Source: an uncultured Bacteroidales bacterium (GTDB lineage Bacteria > Bacteroidota > Bacteroidia > Bacteroidales > UBA932). From it: a stretch of DNA of 34,124 nt. Below are positions 1 to 9,611 of the stretch, piece by piece. The stretch lies in assembly GCA_947302825.1 (NCBI GenBank), contig CAMYWP010000006.1, forward strand, positions 1 through 34,124, in the 5' to 3' direction. The notes beneath the pieces were generated by a model that saw nothing but the letters and a program-made list of their open reading frames with translations, did no database searches and was not told where the DNA came from. Made by a program: the position numbers and the translations under genes. Position 1 is the stretch's first letter. Every line of letters begins with the position of its first letter.

Positions 1-944
1 GTGAAAAGGATTTTCTGGTTCACGTTGCGCTCCAGCAGGAGCAGGGTGCGGTCCAGGACCACCATCCCCCGGCGCGGGAACGAAGGTTTCAGCGCCGCGG
101 CCATCCGCCGGTAGAAGTCTTCTTCCTCCTCCGGAACACGGGCCAGGGAGGGCATTTTCTGCAGCATAAAGATGCGCCGAAGGTCCTCCGTAGCCTGGCG
201 GCAGAATGTTTTCTGCTGTTCCCGTACCTTCAGCTCGGCTACGGCTTCCCCCGTTTCCAGGGCCTTGAGCAGGTCACGCGCCAGGAGGGCTTCCAGCAAA
301 TCGTGGAACAGGTCTGCAAGTACGCTCTGGCCGGCGGCTTCCTTCGCGTGTACTTCGCGTTCCGCTTCCAGCGACAAAGGCTGCACGCGAAGGTGCAGGC
401 AGCGGGATGCAATGGTGATGAGCACCTTCTCCGGGGCATGGGTAATCAGAATGAACAGCGTCTTCTGCGGCGGCTCCTCCACCATTTTCAGCAGCGCATT
501 GGCCGCCTGGGCGTTCATCTTTTCCGGGAGGTACAGTACCACCGTCCGGTAGCCGCCCTCCACGGCACTCAGTGACAGGCGCTCCAGGATGCTCCGCGCC
601 TCATTCACAGAGATATTGCTCTGTTTCCCTTCAATGCCGATAGCCGTATATAACTCATTCTCATAGAAATACGGATTTTCCAACAGCAACTGCCGGAACG
701 GAGCCATATACTGCAGCGAGACCGGTTTATCGGAGCCCGCCACCGGGAAAACGAAGTGGATATCCGGATGGATGAGCTTCCCGACACGAGGATTCCCGCC
801 GTAGAGTTCCTCCAGGAATTGCAGCACCAACGGAAAGGCGCCGCCGCCGTCGTCCTCGTGCAGGAGCAGGGCATGCGGTACGCGGCCGCTCTCCACCATC
901 TGATGGAGGGCGTTCACCACTTCCGTATTCCCGTACACTGTCAT
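1..944 (-). CDS. holB: DNA polymerase III delta' subunit (partial, runs off the left edge)
   Basis: Manual reverse translation from the ATG at 944: MTVYGNTEVVNALHQMVESGRVPHALLLHEDDGGGAFPLVLQFLEELYGGNPRVG...VYLPEKMNAQAANALLKMVEEPPQKTLFILITHAPEKVLITIASRCLHLRVQPL. This is the clamp-loader 'ANALLKxxEEPP...ILITxxxxxxLxTIxSRC' signature. Absent from the ORF track because it is open at the window edge. Confidence 0.85.
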   Translation of the reverse strand, partial: MTVYGNTEVVNALHQMVESGRVPHALLLHEDDGGGAFPLVLQFLEELYGGNPRVGKLIHPDIHFVFPVAGSDKPVSLQYMAPFRQLLLENPYFYENELYTAIGIEGKQSNISVNEARSILERLSLSAVEGGYRTVVLYLPEKMNAQAANALLKMVEEPPQKTLFILITHAPEKVLITIASRCLHLRVQPLSLEAEREVHAKEAAGQSVLADLFHDLLEALLARDLLKALETGEAVAELKVREQQKTFCRQATEDLRRIFMLQKMPSLARVPEEEEDFYRRMAAALKPSFPRRGMVVLDRTLLLLERNVNQKILF

Positions 945-1921
945 AAAGTCCGGTCTCCCACATAGCGGGCCAGAGCCGCCAGGTATTCTTTTTCGGCCGA
1001 TGCCGGGAAAGCTTCCAGGCAGGCCAGGGCTTCGTTGATATACCGGTCCATCACCCGGGCGGCACGTGCCATCCCGTCCTTGGCGCGGACAAAGGTACGG
1101 ATCTCCGCCTCCCATTCGGGATGATCGGCCAGGCGGGCCACCTTGGCGCGAATGGCATCGGCTTCCTGGGTCGGAACCGTTTCCAGGGCACAGAGCAACG
1201 GCTGGGTTACTTTCTGTTCCTTCAAATCTATGCCCACGGGCTTTCCCAGGGCAGCAGACGGCTCACTGTAGTCGAAGATATCGTCTTTGATCTGGAAGGC
1301 AGTCCCCAGCTGGCGGGCAAATTCCCCCGCCGCCCGGCACTGCGCCTCCGTAGCGTTCACTGAAATGGCGGCCGATACAGCCGATGTCTCGAACAGCGAA
1401 GCCGTTTTTCCGTAGACGATCCGCAGGTAATCGGCCTGCGAGGTATCGGCCCGGCTGGTCTTTTCCAATTGCAATAACTCCCCTTCCGTCAGGTGCCCCA
1501 ACGTATTGGAAAACAACTCCAAGACCTGCCGCATATGTTTTTCCGCACCCAGGATCAGTTTCAGGCAGGCTACCAGCCAGTAGTCGCCCATCAGTACGGC
1601 GGGACCGGCGCCCAGTTGGGAAAACACGGTGGGAAGCCCCCGGCGACAAGCCGCGCCGTCCACCACATCGTCGTGCAGCAAGGTGGCGTTATGCAACAAC
1701 TCCACCGCCGCCGCGAAACGGTATGTGTCCGGCGTATTCTTTCCCAAAGCACCGCCCACCAGCAGCGCCAGCATGGGCCGGAGCATCTTGCCGGGATGTT
1801 CCCGCAATCGGCGGTTGGTTCCGTCCAGCAGCATCACATCCGAGCGCAGCGACGCATCGATCTGCGCCTCCACGCGGACCAACGCGTCCTGCAGGAAAGT
1901 ATGGAGTTCTTTGATTTCCAC
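941..1921 (-). CDS. Polyprenyl (octaprenyl-type) diphosphate synthase family protein
   Basis: 326 aa ORF with LLHDDVVDGA and QIKDDIFDY aspartate-rich motifs. ATGA overlap with the start of holB. Confidence 0.88.
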   Translation of the reverse strand: MEIKELHTFLQDALVRVEAQIDASLRSDVMLLDGTNRRLREHPGKMLRPMLALLVGGALGKNTPDTYRFAAAVELLHNATLLHDDVVDGAACRRGLPTVFSQLGAGPAVLMGDYWLVACLKLILGAEKHMRQVLELFSNTLGHLTEGELLQLEKTSRADTSQADYLRIVYGKTASLFETSAVSAAISVNATEAQCRAAGEFARQLGTAFQIKDDIFDYSEPSAALGKPVGIDLKEQKVTQPLLCALETVPTQEADAIRAKVARLADHPEWEAEIRTFVRAKDGMARAARVMDRYINEALACLEAFPASAEKEYLAALARYVGDRTL

Positions 1922-2452
1922 TTACTTAAAGTATGACAAGAGGTCTGCTACTGTTTCAGGGAAACGGATGAGGTCCACGTCCTGCTGCGCAGTCATGTTG
2001 GTTTGGGCAAAATGATTCAGCAGCTCCTTGAGCGGATTGTAAAAGCCATCCAGGTTCAAGGCGAAGATATCCCCCTTGTAAATGTTCAGTTTGCGCAGCA
2101 CATGGGTTTCCATGAGTTCGTCCAGGGTGCCGATGCCGCCGGGCAGGGCGATAGCCGCCACGGTGTCTTGCCGCATGGCTTCCTTGCGGGTGGACATGGA
2201 ATCCGTCCACACCTGTTCCTTCACTTCCGGATGCTCCAGCCCCGCCATGAAACGCGGCAGTACTGCGATATGCCGACCGCCCACGCGCACGGACTCGCCG
2301 GTGATGGCACCCATGGTGCCCCGCGCACCGCCGCCGGAAACCACATCGTATCCTAACGCATGCAGGCCGCTCACCAACTGGCGGGCAGCCTGATTGTACT
2401 TCGGGTCAATGGTATTGCTCGAAGCACAGAATATCACCACCTTCTTTCCCAT
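1922..2452 (-). CDS. LOG family / TIGR00730 Rossmann-fold protein
   Basis: 176 aa with GGGARGTMGAI and PGGIGTLDELME motifs typical of LOG/lysine decarboxylase-like proteins. Confidence 0.85.
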   Translation of the reverse strand: MGKKVVIFCASSNTIDPKYNQAARQLVSGLHALGYDVVSGGGARGTMGAITGESVRVGGRHIAVLPRFMAGLEHPEVKEQVWTDSMSTRKEAMRQDTVAAIALPGGIGTLDELMETHVLRKLNIYKGDIFALNLDGFYNPLKELLNHFAQTNMTAQQDVDLIRFPETVADLLSYFK

Positions 2453-2453
2453 C

Positions 2454-3107
2454 TTAGAAGAAGATGCCGACAGTCACCTTGAGACCCTGATAGTTATTGA
2501 TATCCTTGTAGTTGGAAGCGATGGCCTTCATCACGGTATCGGCCGCCAGTTTGTCTTCGCTGAACAGCTTGCCGGCGTTCATGAACCATTGCACGGAAAC
2601 CTGGACATGGCGCATCACCTCGATACCGCCGCCAACGCCGAAACCTACCTCGAACTTGTTCTTGGCATTTCGCAGGTATTTGTTCACTTCATCCACCGAC
2701 GCACCGGAAATGCTCCCGTTGAGGATTTCGCCGGGTGTCACATCATAGCCGATAAAAGGCTCCAACATGATAAAAGGACGGACCATGAGAAGGTCCAGGC
2801 CCAGCTGGGCACTCAGTTCCAGTTCTATGAAACCGGCCTGGGACTTAAGGTCTCTGATACCGTCATTCACCTTGGAACCCTTGGTCTGATAGACCAGCTG
2901 CGGCTGCAGGGTGAAGAAAGGACCCATTCCAATTTTATACGCCACACCGGCATGCCAGAGCGGGGCGTTCTTAACCTCTGCCGACCAGTTGGTCCCTTTA
3001 GGAAGCTTGGTGGAAGCAGAAGTGAAACCGCCGATAATGCCAAACTGGGCGTATGCCGCCGTAAAGGTAAGCAGCGCCAAGGCAAGCGTCAGGAAAAGTT
3101 TTTTCAT
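2454..3107 (-). CDS. Outer membrane beta-barrel (porin-like) protein
   Basis: 217 aa with signal peptide MKKLFLTLALALLTFTAAYAQ, alternating hydrophobic pattern and glycine-rich strands. Confidence 0.6.
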   Translation of the reverse strand: MKKLFLTLALALLTFTAAYAQFGIIGGFTSASTKLPKGTNWSAEVKNAPLWHAGVAYKIGMGPFFTLQPQLVYQTKGSKVNDGIRDLKSQAGFIELELSAQLGLDLLMVRPFIMLEPFIGYDVTPGEILNGSISGASVDEVNKYLRNAKNKFEVGFGVGGGIEVMRHVQVSVQWFMNAGKLFSEDKLAADTVMKAIASNYKDINNYQGLKVTVGIFF

Positions 3108-3112
3108 AGGTT

Positions 3113-3427
3113 TTAGAGATTAGCTTTGATTTTTTCTACCAGGACGGCCTTGGGCATGGCACCCACGGTCTTATCCACCAACTGTCCGTTCTTGAAGAAA
3201 AGCAGCGTGGGGATGCTCATAATCCGGTACTTGGCGGCAATTTCATCGGCGTCGTCCACATTCACTTTCACAACGCTGATCTGGCCGGCCATCTCTTCCT
3301 CAACCTCGTCCAGGATGGGAGAAAGCATGCGGCAGGGGCCGCACCAGGTGGCCCAGAAATCCACGATGATGAGATTGTTGCCCTGCAACAACTCGGGGAA
3401 ATTGGTATTGGTAGCTACTTTTGCCAT
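3113..3427 (-). CDS. trxA: Thioredoxin
   Basis: 104 aa with WATWCGPCRM active site and SIPTLLFFKNG. Confidence 0.93.
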   Translation of the reverse strand: MAKVATNTNFPELLQGNNLIIVDFWATWCGPCRMLSPILDEVEEEMAGQISVVKVNVDDADEIAAKYRIMSIPTLLFFKNGQLVDKTVGAMPKAVLVEKIKANL

Positions 3428-3448
3428 AATATTTAGTCTTTAATCTTA

Positions 3449-3456
3449 CAAAGATA
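3449..3456 (-). promoter_or_regulatory. Putative Bacteroidota -7 box TATCTTTG upstream of trxA
   Basis: CAAAGATA on + (TATCTTTG on -), matching TAnnTTTG, 22 nt upstream of the ATG at 3427. Confidence 0.5.
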
Positions 3457-3468
3457 AAAATTTTACAG

Positions 3469-3555
3469 AGATTCTTCGCTATGCTCAGAATGACAATTGT
3501 CATCCTCAAGAGCATTTCCTTCTGTCATCCTGAGGAGCAAAGCGACGAAGGATCT
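3469..3555. repeat. Inverted pair of GTCATCCTGAGGAGCRAAGCGACGAAGGATCT-type repeats
   Basis: AGATTCTTCGCTATGCTCAGAATGACA (3469-3495) faces TGTCATCCTGAGGAGCAAAGCGACGAAGGATCT (3523-3555). Related units at 3863-3895 and 28884-28950. Confidence 0.75.
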
Positions 3556-3847
3556 ACAGGCTATCTTCCACGGGCAGAACATAGGCCCTTAGGCCCAGAG
3601 CCTTGTTGGCGGCATCGGTTTTCCTGAGTTCCTGCATGATTTTGAGAGCCAGGGCATCTTCCACCACGCTCATAAGGGCGTGGTTCTGCGTGGGCCAGGC
3701 ATGGTTTCCCAGATGGGGTTCCCCGTCCACCGATCCGCGTCCGCCTATCTCCTGCCACACGGTATAACCCCGCTGGCCCAGGCCTTCCAGCATTTCTACA
3801 ATCTCCTGATTGTATGCCTGATTATATACTACGAATACAGCTTTCAT
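3554..3847 (-). CDS. PII-like transporter-associated protein (PG0541-like family)
   Basis: 97 aa MKAVFVVYNQAYNQEIVEMLEGLGQRGYTVWQEIGGRGSVDGEPHLGNHAWPTQNHALMSVVEDALALKIM...; PII-like fold pattern, directly downstream of RND efflux genes. Confidence 0.7.
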   Translation of the reverse strand: MKAVFVVYNQAYNQEIVEMLEGLGQRGYTVWQEIGGRGSVDGEPHLGNHAWPTQNHALMSVVEDALALKIMQELRKTDAANKALGLRAYVLPVEDSL

Positions 3848-3862
3848 ACGATTTCTATCTAC

Positions 3863-3895
3863 AGATCCTTCGTCGCTACGCTCCTCAGGATGACA
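3863..3895. repeat. GTCATCCTGAGGAGC-type repeat unit (inverted relative to 3523-3555)
   Basis: AGATCCTTCGTCGCTACGCTCCTCAGGATGACA, near reverse complement of 3523-3555. Confidence 0.75.
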
Positions 3896-3896
3896 A

Positions 3897-6800
3897 CTAC
3901 TTTTTGCGTTTTTCCCGGTGCTCGGCTATACCACAATACAATACGGGAATCAGCACCAGGGTGATGAGGGTAGAGACGGAAAGACCCCAGGCCACGGTGG
4001 TACCCAGGCCATTCCACATTTCCGAACCTTCTCCCCGGCCCAATGCCATGGGCAGCATACCCAGCACGGTGGTGAGAGTGGTCATGAGGATGGGGCGCAT
4101 ACGGGCCTTGGCGGCCGTTACGGACGCCTCCCGCACGCTGCAGCCCCTTTCCTGCAAGAGGATGGTGTAGTCGATGAGCACGATACCGTTCTTCACCACA
4201 ATACCCAGCAGGATGATGATACCCACGGCCGACATCATGCCGATGGCCAGGTTGGCGGCCATGTTACCCAAAGCTACGCCCACGAAGGCGAAGGGGATGG
4301 AGAACATGATCACGAACGGTCCCATGAAGGATTCGAACTGGGAAGCCATCACCATGTACACCAGGATAATGATAAGGAGGGCCAGCAGGATCATGCTGCT
4401 GAACATCTTCTGCTGCTCTTCGTAATCACCGCCGATCTGCCAGGTAAGTCCCTGTGGCAGCGGATTGGCATTCAGGAAACCCTGTACATATTCCACACCG
4501 TCACTGAGGGCATAGCCCTTGGCCATGATACCGTTCACGGAAATATAACGGTCCCGGTTCTTACGCTGGATGGTGGGCGGAACCTTGGATTCCACGATCC
4601 GGCCCAGGTCTTTCACCTTGATGTTGTAACCGGCCGCATTGGTGATGATGATATTTTCCAGGTCCTCGATGCTGGTGCGGAATTCCGGGGCATAACGCAC
4701 ACGGATGTTGTATTCCTCACCGTCCTCACGGTAATAGGACGCAACGGAACCGCTCATGGCGGCCGATACGGCCATAGCAGCAGTTACGGAATTGAGGCCG
4801 TTCAGGGCCAGCTTTTCGCGGTCGAAGTCCACTTCATATTCCGGCGTATACTGGTCGCGGGACAGGATGGCCTGCGTAAAGAGACCGCTTTCCATCATGT
4901 GGTTCCGCATTTCGCGGGCGGCAGCTTCCGTTTCCGCGAAATCGTAGCCATAGATTTCCAGCTGCACGGAGGCGCGGCCGCCCATACCCATGCCGCCTTC
5001 GGTCACGTTGAAGCGGTTCAGTTCAGGGAACAGTTTCAGATCTGCCCTGATCACGTCCGCAATCTCGGATACCGAGCGCTCACGGTCTTCCATGGAACCC
5101 ACGTTGATGTTCATGGAAATCAGATACGTACCGTTCTGCTGCATGGAGGCGAAGGCGTTTTCGGAGTCGGCCTGGCCGAAGGCGTAGCTCATGATCTCGA
5201 TTTCGGGGACATCGGCCCTGATCTTGTCGTAGATGCGGGCGGCTACTTCGCGCGTGACGTCCTGCGCCGTGCCGATGGGCAGTTCGATGGTGGCACGGAT
5301 ACGGCCGGAGTCGGAGTTGGGGAAGAATTCCGTCTTCATGCGGGGAATATAGATTCCCATCACCGCGCCGAAAATCACGATGGCGATCAGCGCAATGAGT
5401 TTCTTCCTGTTCATGCACCAGCCGATCATGCGGGAATATCCGGCCGAAAGGCCGTCCAGCGCCTTGTTCACCGGGCCGAAGATGGCCAGGTACAACTTGC
5501 CGGTATTGGGCTTGTTGTTCATCAGGAGGGCGCAGAGCATGGGCACCAGCGTGAGGGCGGCCGTGGTGGACACGATCATGATGATGGACACGATGTAACC
5601 CAGCTGCCGGAACATGATACCGGCCATGCCGTTGATCATGGTAAGCGGCATGAACACGCACAGCATGGTGAGTGTGGATGCAATAACGGAGATACCCACT
5701 TCCGCCGTACCGTGCACGGCAGCCTCCGAGGGCTTTTCGCCACGTTCCAAATGCGAGGTTACGTTCTCCAACACCACAATGGCATCGTCCACCACCATGC
5801 CGATGGCAATGGACAAGGCGCTCATGGAAATGATGTTGAGCGTATTTCCCGTAGCATACAAATACATGAGGGAGGCCAGCAGGGCGATAGGGATGGAAAG
5901 CACCACGATGAGGGTACCTTTCAATCGGCCCAGGAAGAGGAACACCACCAGCATCACCACCAGGAAGGTGATGAAGATGGTCTCCTTCAGGGAGTTGATG
6001 GTGCGCAGGATGTTGCGGGAGTTGTCCACCACCGTGGTAATCTTCACATCGGCCGGAAGGTTCCGCTCCAGATTGGCCAGGGTGGCCTTCACCTGACGGA
6101 TTACCTCCACGGTGTTGTAGCCCGACTGTTTCTGGATGATGATCTGGGCGCCGCGGGTACCGTTGGTATAGGACTCCTGGGACTTCTCTTCCACCGTGTC
6201 CGTAATGCGGGCTACGTCGCGCAGATAAATGGTGCCGCCGTTATAGGAACCCAGCACCACGTCCAGCAGTTCCGACGGATCCTGGAATTCCTTCTTGATA
6301 CGCAGGGTATAGGTATCCGAGCCGATATCGATGCTGCCGGAAGGGGTATTCCGGTTTTCGGCCGCAATGATGGAGGAGATGGCGCTGATGCTCAGGTTGT
6401 AGGCCTCCAGGCGGGAAGGATCCACGTACACCTGGATTTCGCGCTTGGGGGCACCGGAAACGGAAACCGTACCCACCCCGGTCACTCGGGCCAGAGGCGT
6501 TGCCACCCTTTCGTCCAGGATCTTGTCCAGGGCGCTCACGCTCTGGTTGGCCGTGGCCGAAAGGATCATGATGGGCATGTCATCGGCGCTGAACTTGAAC
6601 AGGTAGGGGGCCGATGCTCCGTCGGGAAGGCGCTGGCTCACCATGTCCAGTTTGTCGCGCACGTCGTTGGTGGCTTCATCGATGTCGATGCCGTATTCGA
6701 ACTCCAGCGTAAGGACGGCGATGTTCTCGCGGGAGTTGGAGGTGATGTCCTTGAGGTTGGGGACACCGTTCAGGGCGTTCTCCAGCACCTTGGTGAGGTT

Positions 6801-6983
6801 GGTCTCCACATCCTCGGCCGATGCGCCGGGATAGGAGCTCATCACCATGATGGTGTTGGATTCAAAATCCGGGAAGTTGTCCACCGGCAGCTGCACCAGG
6901 GAGAAAACGCCCAGGATGGCAAATGCCAGGAAGACCAGCGCGGTGGTTACCGGATGCTCTACGGATGTTCTGTAGATACTCAT
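3897..6983 (-). CDS. RND efflux transporter permease (AcrB/HAE1-like)
   Basis: 1028 aa: MSIYRTSVEHPVTTALVFLAFAILGVFSLVQLPVDNFPDFE, GIVVKNGIVLIDY, GMVVDDAIVVLENV motifs. Confidence 0.93.
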   Translation of the reverse strand: MSIYRTSVEHPVTTALVFLAFAILGVFSLVQLPVDNFPDFESNTIMVMSSYPGASAEDVETNLTKVLENALNGVPNLKDITSNSRENIAVLTLEFEYGIDIDEATNDVRDKLDMVSQRLPDGASAPYLFKFSADDMPIMILSATANQSVSALDKILDERVATPLARVTGVGTVSVSGAPKREIQVYVDPSRLEAYNLSISAISSIIAAENRNTPSGSIDIGSDTYTLRIKKEFQDPSELLDVVLGSYNGGTIYLRDVARITDTVEEKSQESYTNGTRGAQIIIQKQSGYNTVEVIRQVKATLANLERNLPADVKITTVVDNSRNILRTINSLKETIFITFLVVMLVVFLFLGRLKGTLIVVLSIPIALLASLMYLYATGNTLNIISMSALSIAIGMVVDDAIVVLENVTSHLERGEKPSEAAVHGTAEVGISVIASTLTMLCVFMPLTMINGMAGIMFRQLGYIVSIIMIVSTTAALTLVPMLCALLMNNKPNTGKLYLAIFGPVNKALDGLSAGYSRMIGWCMNRKKLIALIAIVIFGAVMGIYIPRMKTEFFPNSDSGRIRATIELPIGTAQDVTREVAARIYDKIRADVPEIEIMSYAFGQADSENAFASMQQNGTYLISMNINVGSMEDRERSVSEIADVIRADLKLFPELNRFNVTEGGMGMGGRASVQLEIYGYDFAETEAAAREMRNHMMESGLFTQAILSRDQYTPEYEVDFDREKLALNGLNSVTAAMAVSAAMSGSVASYYREDGEEYNIRVRYAPEFRTSIEDLENIIITNAAGYNIKVKDLGRIVESKVPPTIQRKNRDRYISVNGIMAKGYALSDGVEYVQGFLNANPLPQGLTWQIGGDYEEQQKMFSSMILLALLIIILVYMVMASQFESFMGPFVIMFSIPFAFVGVALGNMAANLAIGMMSAVGIIILLGIVVKNGIVLIDYTILLQERGCSVREASVTAAKARMRPILMTTLTTVLGMLPMALGRGEGSEMWNGLGTTVAWGLSVSTLITLVLIPVLYCGIAEHREKRKK

Positions 6984-7993
6984 AGTACGTTCACCTTAAC
7001 GCCGTCTCTGAGGAGGGCCTGGCCTTTCACCACAATCTGACTGCCTGCTTCCAGGCCTTCGAGAATTTCACATTCCCGGCCGATATGGCGGCCGATGGTC
7101 ACGGGTACATAACTGACGGTATGGTCGGGCTTCAGCACATAGATGAAGCGCGTACCGGTGCCTTCCTGCTTCACCAGGGCCTGGTCCGGGACGATCACGC
7201 TGCGGCGCGTGCCGAAGTTCACCGTTACGCGTGCGTACATGCCGGGGCGCAGGATGCGGTCTTTGTTGGGAACAGTCACCTCCACCTTGAAAGTGTGGGT
7301 GGCAGCATCCATGGTGGGATACAGGCGCTCCACCTTGCCGATGAATTCGCGTCCCGGGATGGCATCCACGGTAATGTGGACCACATCGCCTTTCTTCACC
7401 TTGGTGTATTCACTCTCCGAAATGCCCACCAGGAGCTTCACGGGAGTAACCTTCTGCACGGTGAACAGCGGGGCACTCAGGGAGAACATATCCCCGGCGT
7501 CAAAATTGCGGGCCGATACAAAACCGTCAATGGGGCTGCGCAGGATAGTGTTTTCCCGGGCATTTTCCAGGTTGGTCTTGCGCAGCTTGTAGCTCAGTTC
7601 GGCGGTTTCGAAATCGCTCTGGGCTACGCCGCCTTCGGCCAGCAGACCCTTCAGGCGGGCGTATTCGATGTCGTCGTTCTTCACCTGCAGTTCCAGCTGA
7701 TCCAGCTGAAGGCGGTCCATTTCGGCCAGGATCTGGCCTTTGCTCACATAGTCACCCACCTCTACGTTGATCTTACGGATGCGGCCGCCGGTCTGCGGCA
7801 TGATATTGTTCACGGCCCAGGCCTGCACGTTGGCGGCATAGGTATTGTCCTGGGGGACATCGCGGAGTTGGGCAGTGGCCACTTCCACGTTGGGGACCGT
7901 CTCTTCAGGAGCCTGTCCGGCGGTACTTGTTCCGCTATTCCCGCAGGAGGCGGCTGCCACCAGGGCGGCGAGGATTGCTACATACTTGTTCAT
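6980..7993 (-). CDS. RND efflux periplasmic adaptor (MFP family), predicted lipoprotein
   Basis: Start chosen at MNKYVAILAALVAAASCGNSG (lipobox AASC); internal biotinyl-lipoyl-like and barrel-sandwich motifs. ATGA-type overlap with the permease gene. Confidence 0.88.
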   Translation of the reverse strand: MNKYVAILAALVAAASCGNSGTSTAGQAPEETVPNVEVATAQLRDVPQDNTYAANVQAWAVNNIMPQTGGRIRKINVEVGDYVSKGQILAEMDRLQLDQLELQVKNDDIEYARLKGLLAEGGVAQSDFETAELSYKLRKTNLENARENTILRSPIDGFVSARNFDAGDMFSLSAPLFTVQKVTPVKLLVGISESEYTKVKKGDVVHITVDAIPGREFIGKVERLYPTMDAATHTFKVEVTVPNKDRILRPGMYARVTVNFGTRRSVIVPDQALVKQEGTGTRFIYVLKPDHTVSYVPVTIGRHIGRECEILEGLEAGSQIVVKGQALLRDGVKVNVL

Positions 7994-8006
7994 ATATTTC
8001 TTACTT

Positions 8007-9503
8007 TTATTTTTCTGCGAAATCATAACCCAGGGTTTGCTCCAGGGTGGCTTTGGCAATGACGAAATTATAAACTGCCTGCATGGCCTGCAGCTTGGTC
8101 TGGATGAGGGTAAGTTCCGTATTGTTCAGGTCCGTGAGCGTGCTTTTGCCCAGCTGGTAGCTCTTGGCTGCGATATCGTAGGCCTTCTGGGCCGTTCCCT
8201 GGGCATCCCTGGCGGTGTCGTAGGTTTTCATAGCCGTTTCCATGGTGGACAGGCTCTGCCGGATGCTGATACGAAGCTGACGCTCGGTGTTTTCGCGCTG
8301 GAGGGCCAGCTCATCGGCCTGTACGCGCGTCTGCTTGATGGTATAATAGCGCTGGCCACCGGAGAAGATGGGGATGCTCAGGCTCAGGCCCACATAGGAA
8401 TACGGGGTCCAGCGGTATTCGCTGAACTTGAAGTTGTCCGTCATGGCATTGAAGCTGTAGGCAAAACTCAGGTTCAGGCTGGGAATGTACGCGTACTGCT
8501 GCATGCGTATGGTTTTCGCCAACTGCCGGGCCTGCATATCCAGCTGCCGGAGGGAAGTATTTCTCTCCAGACCCATCTCTCCCCCTTCGTTCAGATCCCG
8601 GAACATAGTCTGGGAGAAGTCTTCCAGGCTTCCCGCAACGTCAATTTCACGCTCCAGATCCAGACCCATCACGGCTTTGAGCTGCCACAGGGCCAGCATC
8701 ACGCTGGACTCTGCATTGTAGACGTCGGGAATGGACGCGGCCACATTGCTCTTGGCACGGGTCAGATCCAATTGGGTAGCCTTCTGCACGTTGTATTTCA
8801 TTTCTGTCTGGCGGAAGTTCTCCACGGCGTTCTCGTAAACCTGCTTGTACACTTCGAAGACTTCCTTGGCCAACAGAATGGCGAAATAGGCCTGCTTGAC
8901 GGAGGTCACCGTGCCCAGACGGCTCTCACGGGCCTTTTCCACGGCCAGTTCCACCTGGTCGGCCGACAGGGAGATGTTTTCCCACAACTGGGCGTTCACC
9001 AGGGGCATGGAAGCGTTGATGCCGGCGCTCCAGGTGTTGAGTCGGCCCACGGCGATGCCACCGGAATTATCCGACGTTTCCTGGGAAGGTTCGGGGACAT
9101 AGGGCTGGATGGCGCCGGGGTGCTGGGCTATCAGCTGATTCAGGTACCATTCAATGGGTTCCAGAATACCGGAGAACATGCTGGACGAGCCGCCGCCTTC
9201 GCTGTCGTCGCCGCCGCCCATATACATCACCTGCTTCTTGATGGTTCGCTGATAAGATCCCGTACCGTTCACCTGCGGGAACAAGGCGGCATATGTTCCT
9301 TTGCGGGCATACTGCTGCCGCTGGATCTCCATATCGGCCACCTTCACGGAGGTATTCTCCGAGAGGGCTATTTTGATGGCATCGTCCAATGTGAGCACCA
9401 GGACGGAATCTCCCTGGGAGGGACGCTCCGTCCCCTGGTACTGCGCCCGGGCCAGGGCGGGGACCAGCAGAGCCAGCAAGAGGACTAATTTTCTAACACA
9501 CAT
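8007..9503 (-). CDS. TolC-family outer membrane efflux protein
   Basis: Start chosen at MCVRKLVLLLALLVPALARAQ. Paired helical repeats ending NFVIAKATLEQTLGYDF, typical of TolC-family proteins. Confidence 0.88.
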   Translation of the reverse strand: MCVRKLVLLLALLVPALARAQYQGTERPSQGDSVLVLTLDDAIKIALSENTSVKVADMEIQRQQYARKGTYAALFPQVNGTGSYQRTIKKQVMYMGGGDDSEGGGSSSMFSGILEPIEWYLNQLIAQHPGAIQPYVPEPSQETSDNSGGIAVGRLNTWSAGINASMPLVNAQLWENISLSADQVELAVEKARESRLGTVTSVKQAYFAILLAKEVFEVYKQVYENAVENFRQTEMKYNVQKATQLDLTRAKSNVAASIPDVYNAESSVMLALWQLKAVMGLDLEREIDVAGSLEDFSQTMFRDLNEGGEMGLERNTSLRQLDMQARQLAKTIRMQQYAYIPSLNLSFAYSFNAMTDNFKFSEYRWTPYSYVGLSLSIPIFSGGQRYYTIKQTRVQADELALQRENTERQLRISIRQSLSTMETAMKTYDTARDAQGTAQKAYDIAAKSYQLGKSTLTDLNNTELTLIQTKLQAMQAVYNFVIAKATLEQTLGYDFAEK

Positions 9504-9524
9504 ATAACTCACTTTTTTGAGCGG

Positions 9525-9532
9525 CAAAATTA
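9525..9532 (-). promoter_or_regulatory. Putative -7 box TAATTTTG for the tolC-MFP-RND operon
   Basis: CAAAATTA on +, 22 nt upstream of the ATG at 9503. Confidence 0.4.
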
Positions 9533-9595
9533 CTACAAAAATCGCACCTGCACAAGAAGGAAGCTTCGCTTCTGTCGGAATATTCTTTTTTTGAT

Positions 9596-9603
9596 TATAT
9601 TTG
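9596..9603 (+). promoter_or_regulatory. Putative -7 box TATATTTG for lgt
   Basis: Matches TAnnTTTG; 8 nt between the box and the ATG at 9612. Confidence 0.5.
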
Positions 9604-9611
9604 CAATCGTT

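Noticed and set aside
3918-7040. 1040-aa antisense ORF on + covering the RND permease gene
   Set aside because: His/Gly/Gln-rich translation with no recognisable domain. Long antisense ORFs are expected opposite GC-rich genes that avoid TTA/CTA/TCA codons; the minus-strand RND gene has clear family motifs.
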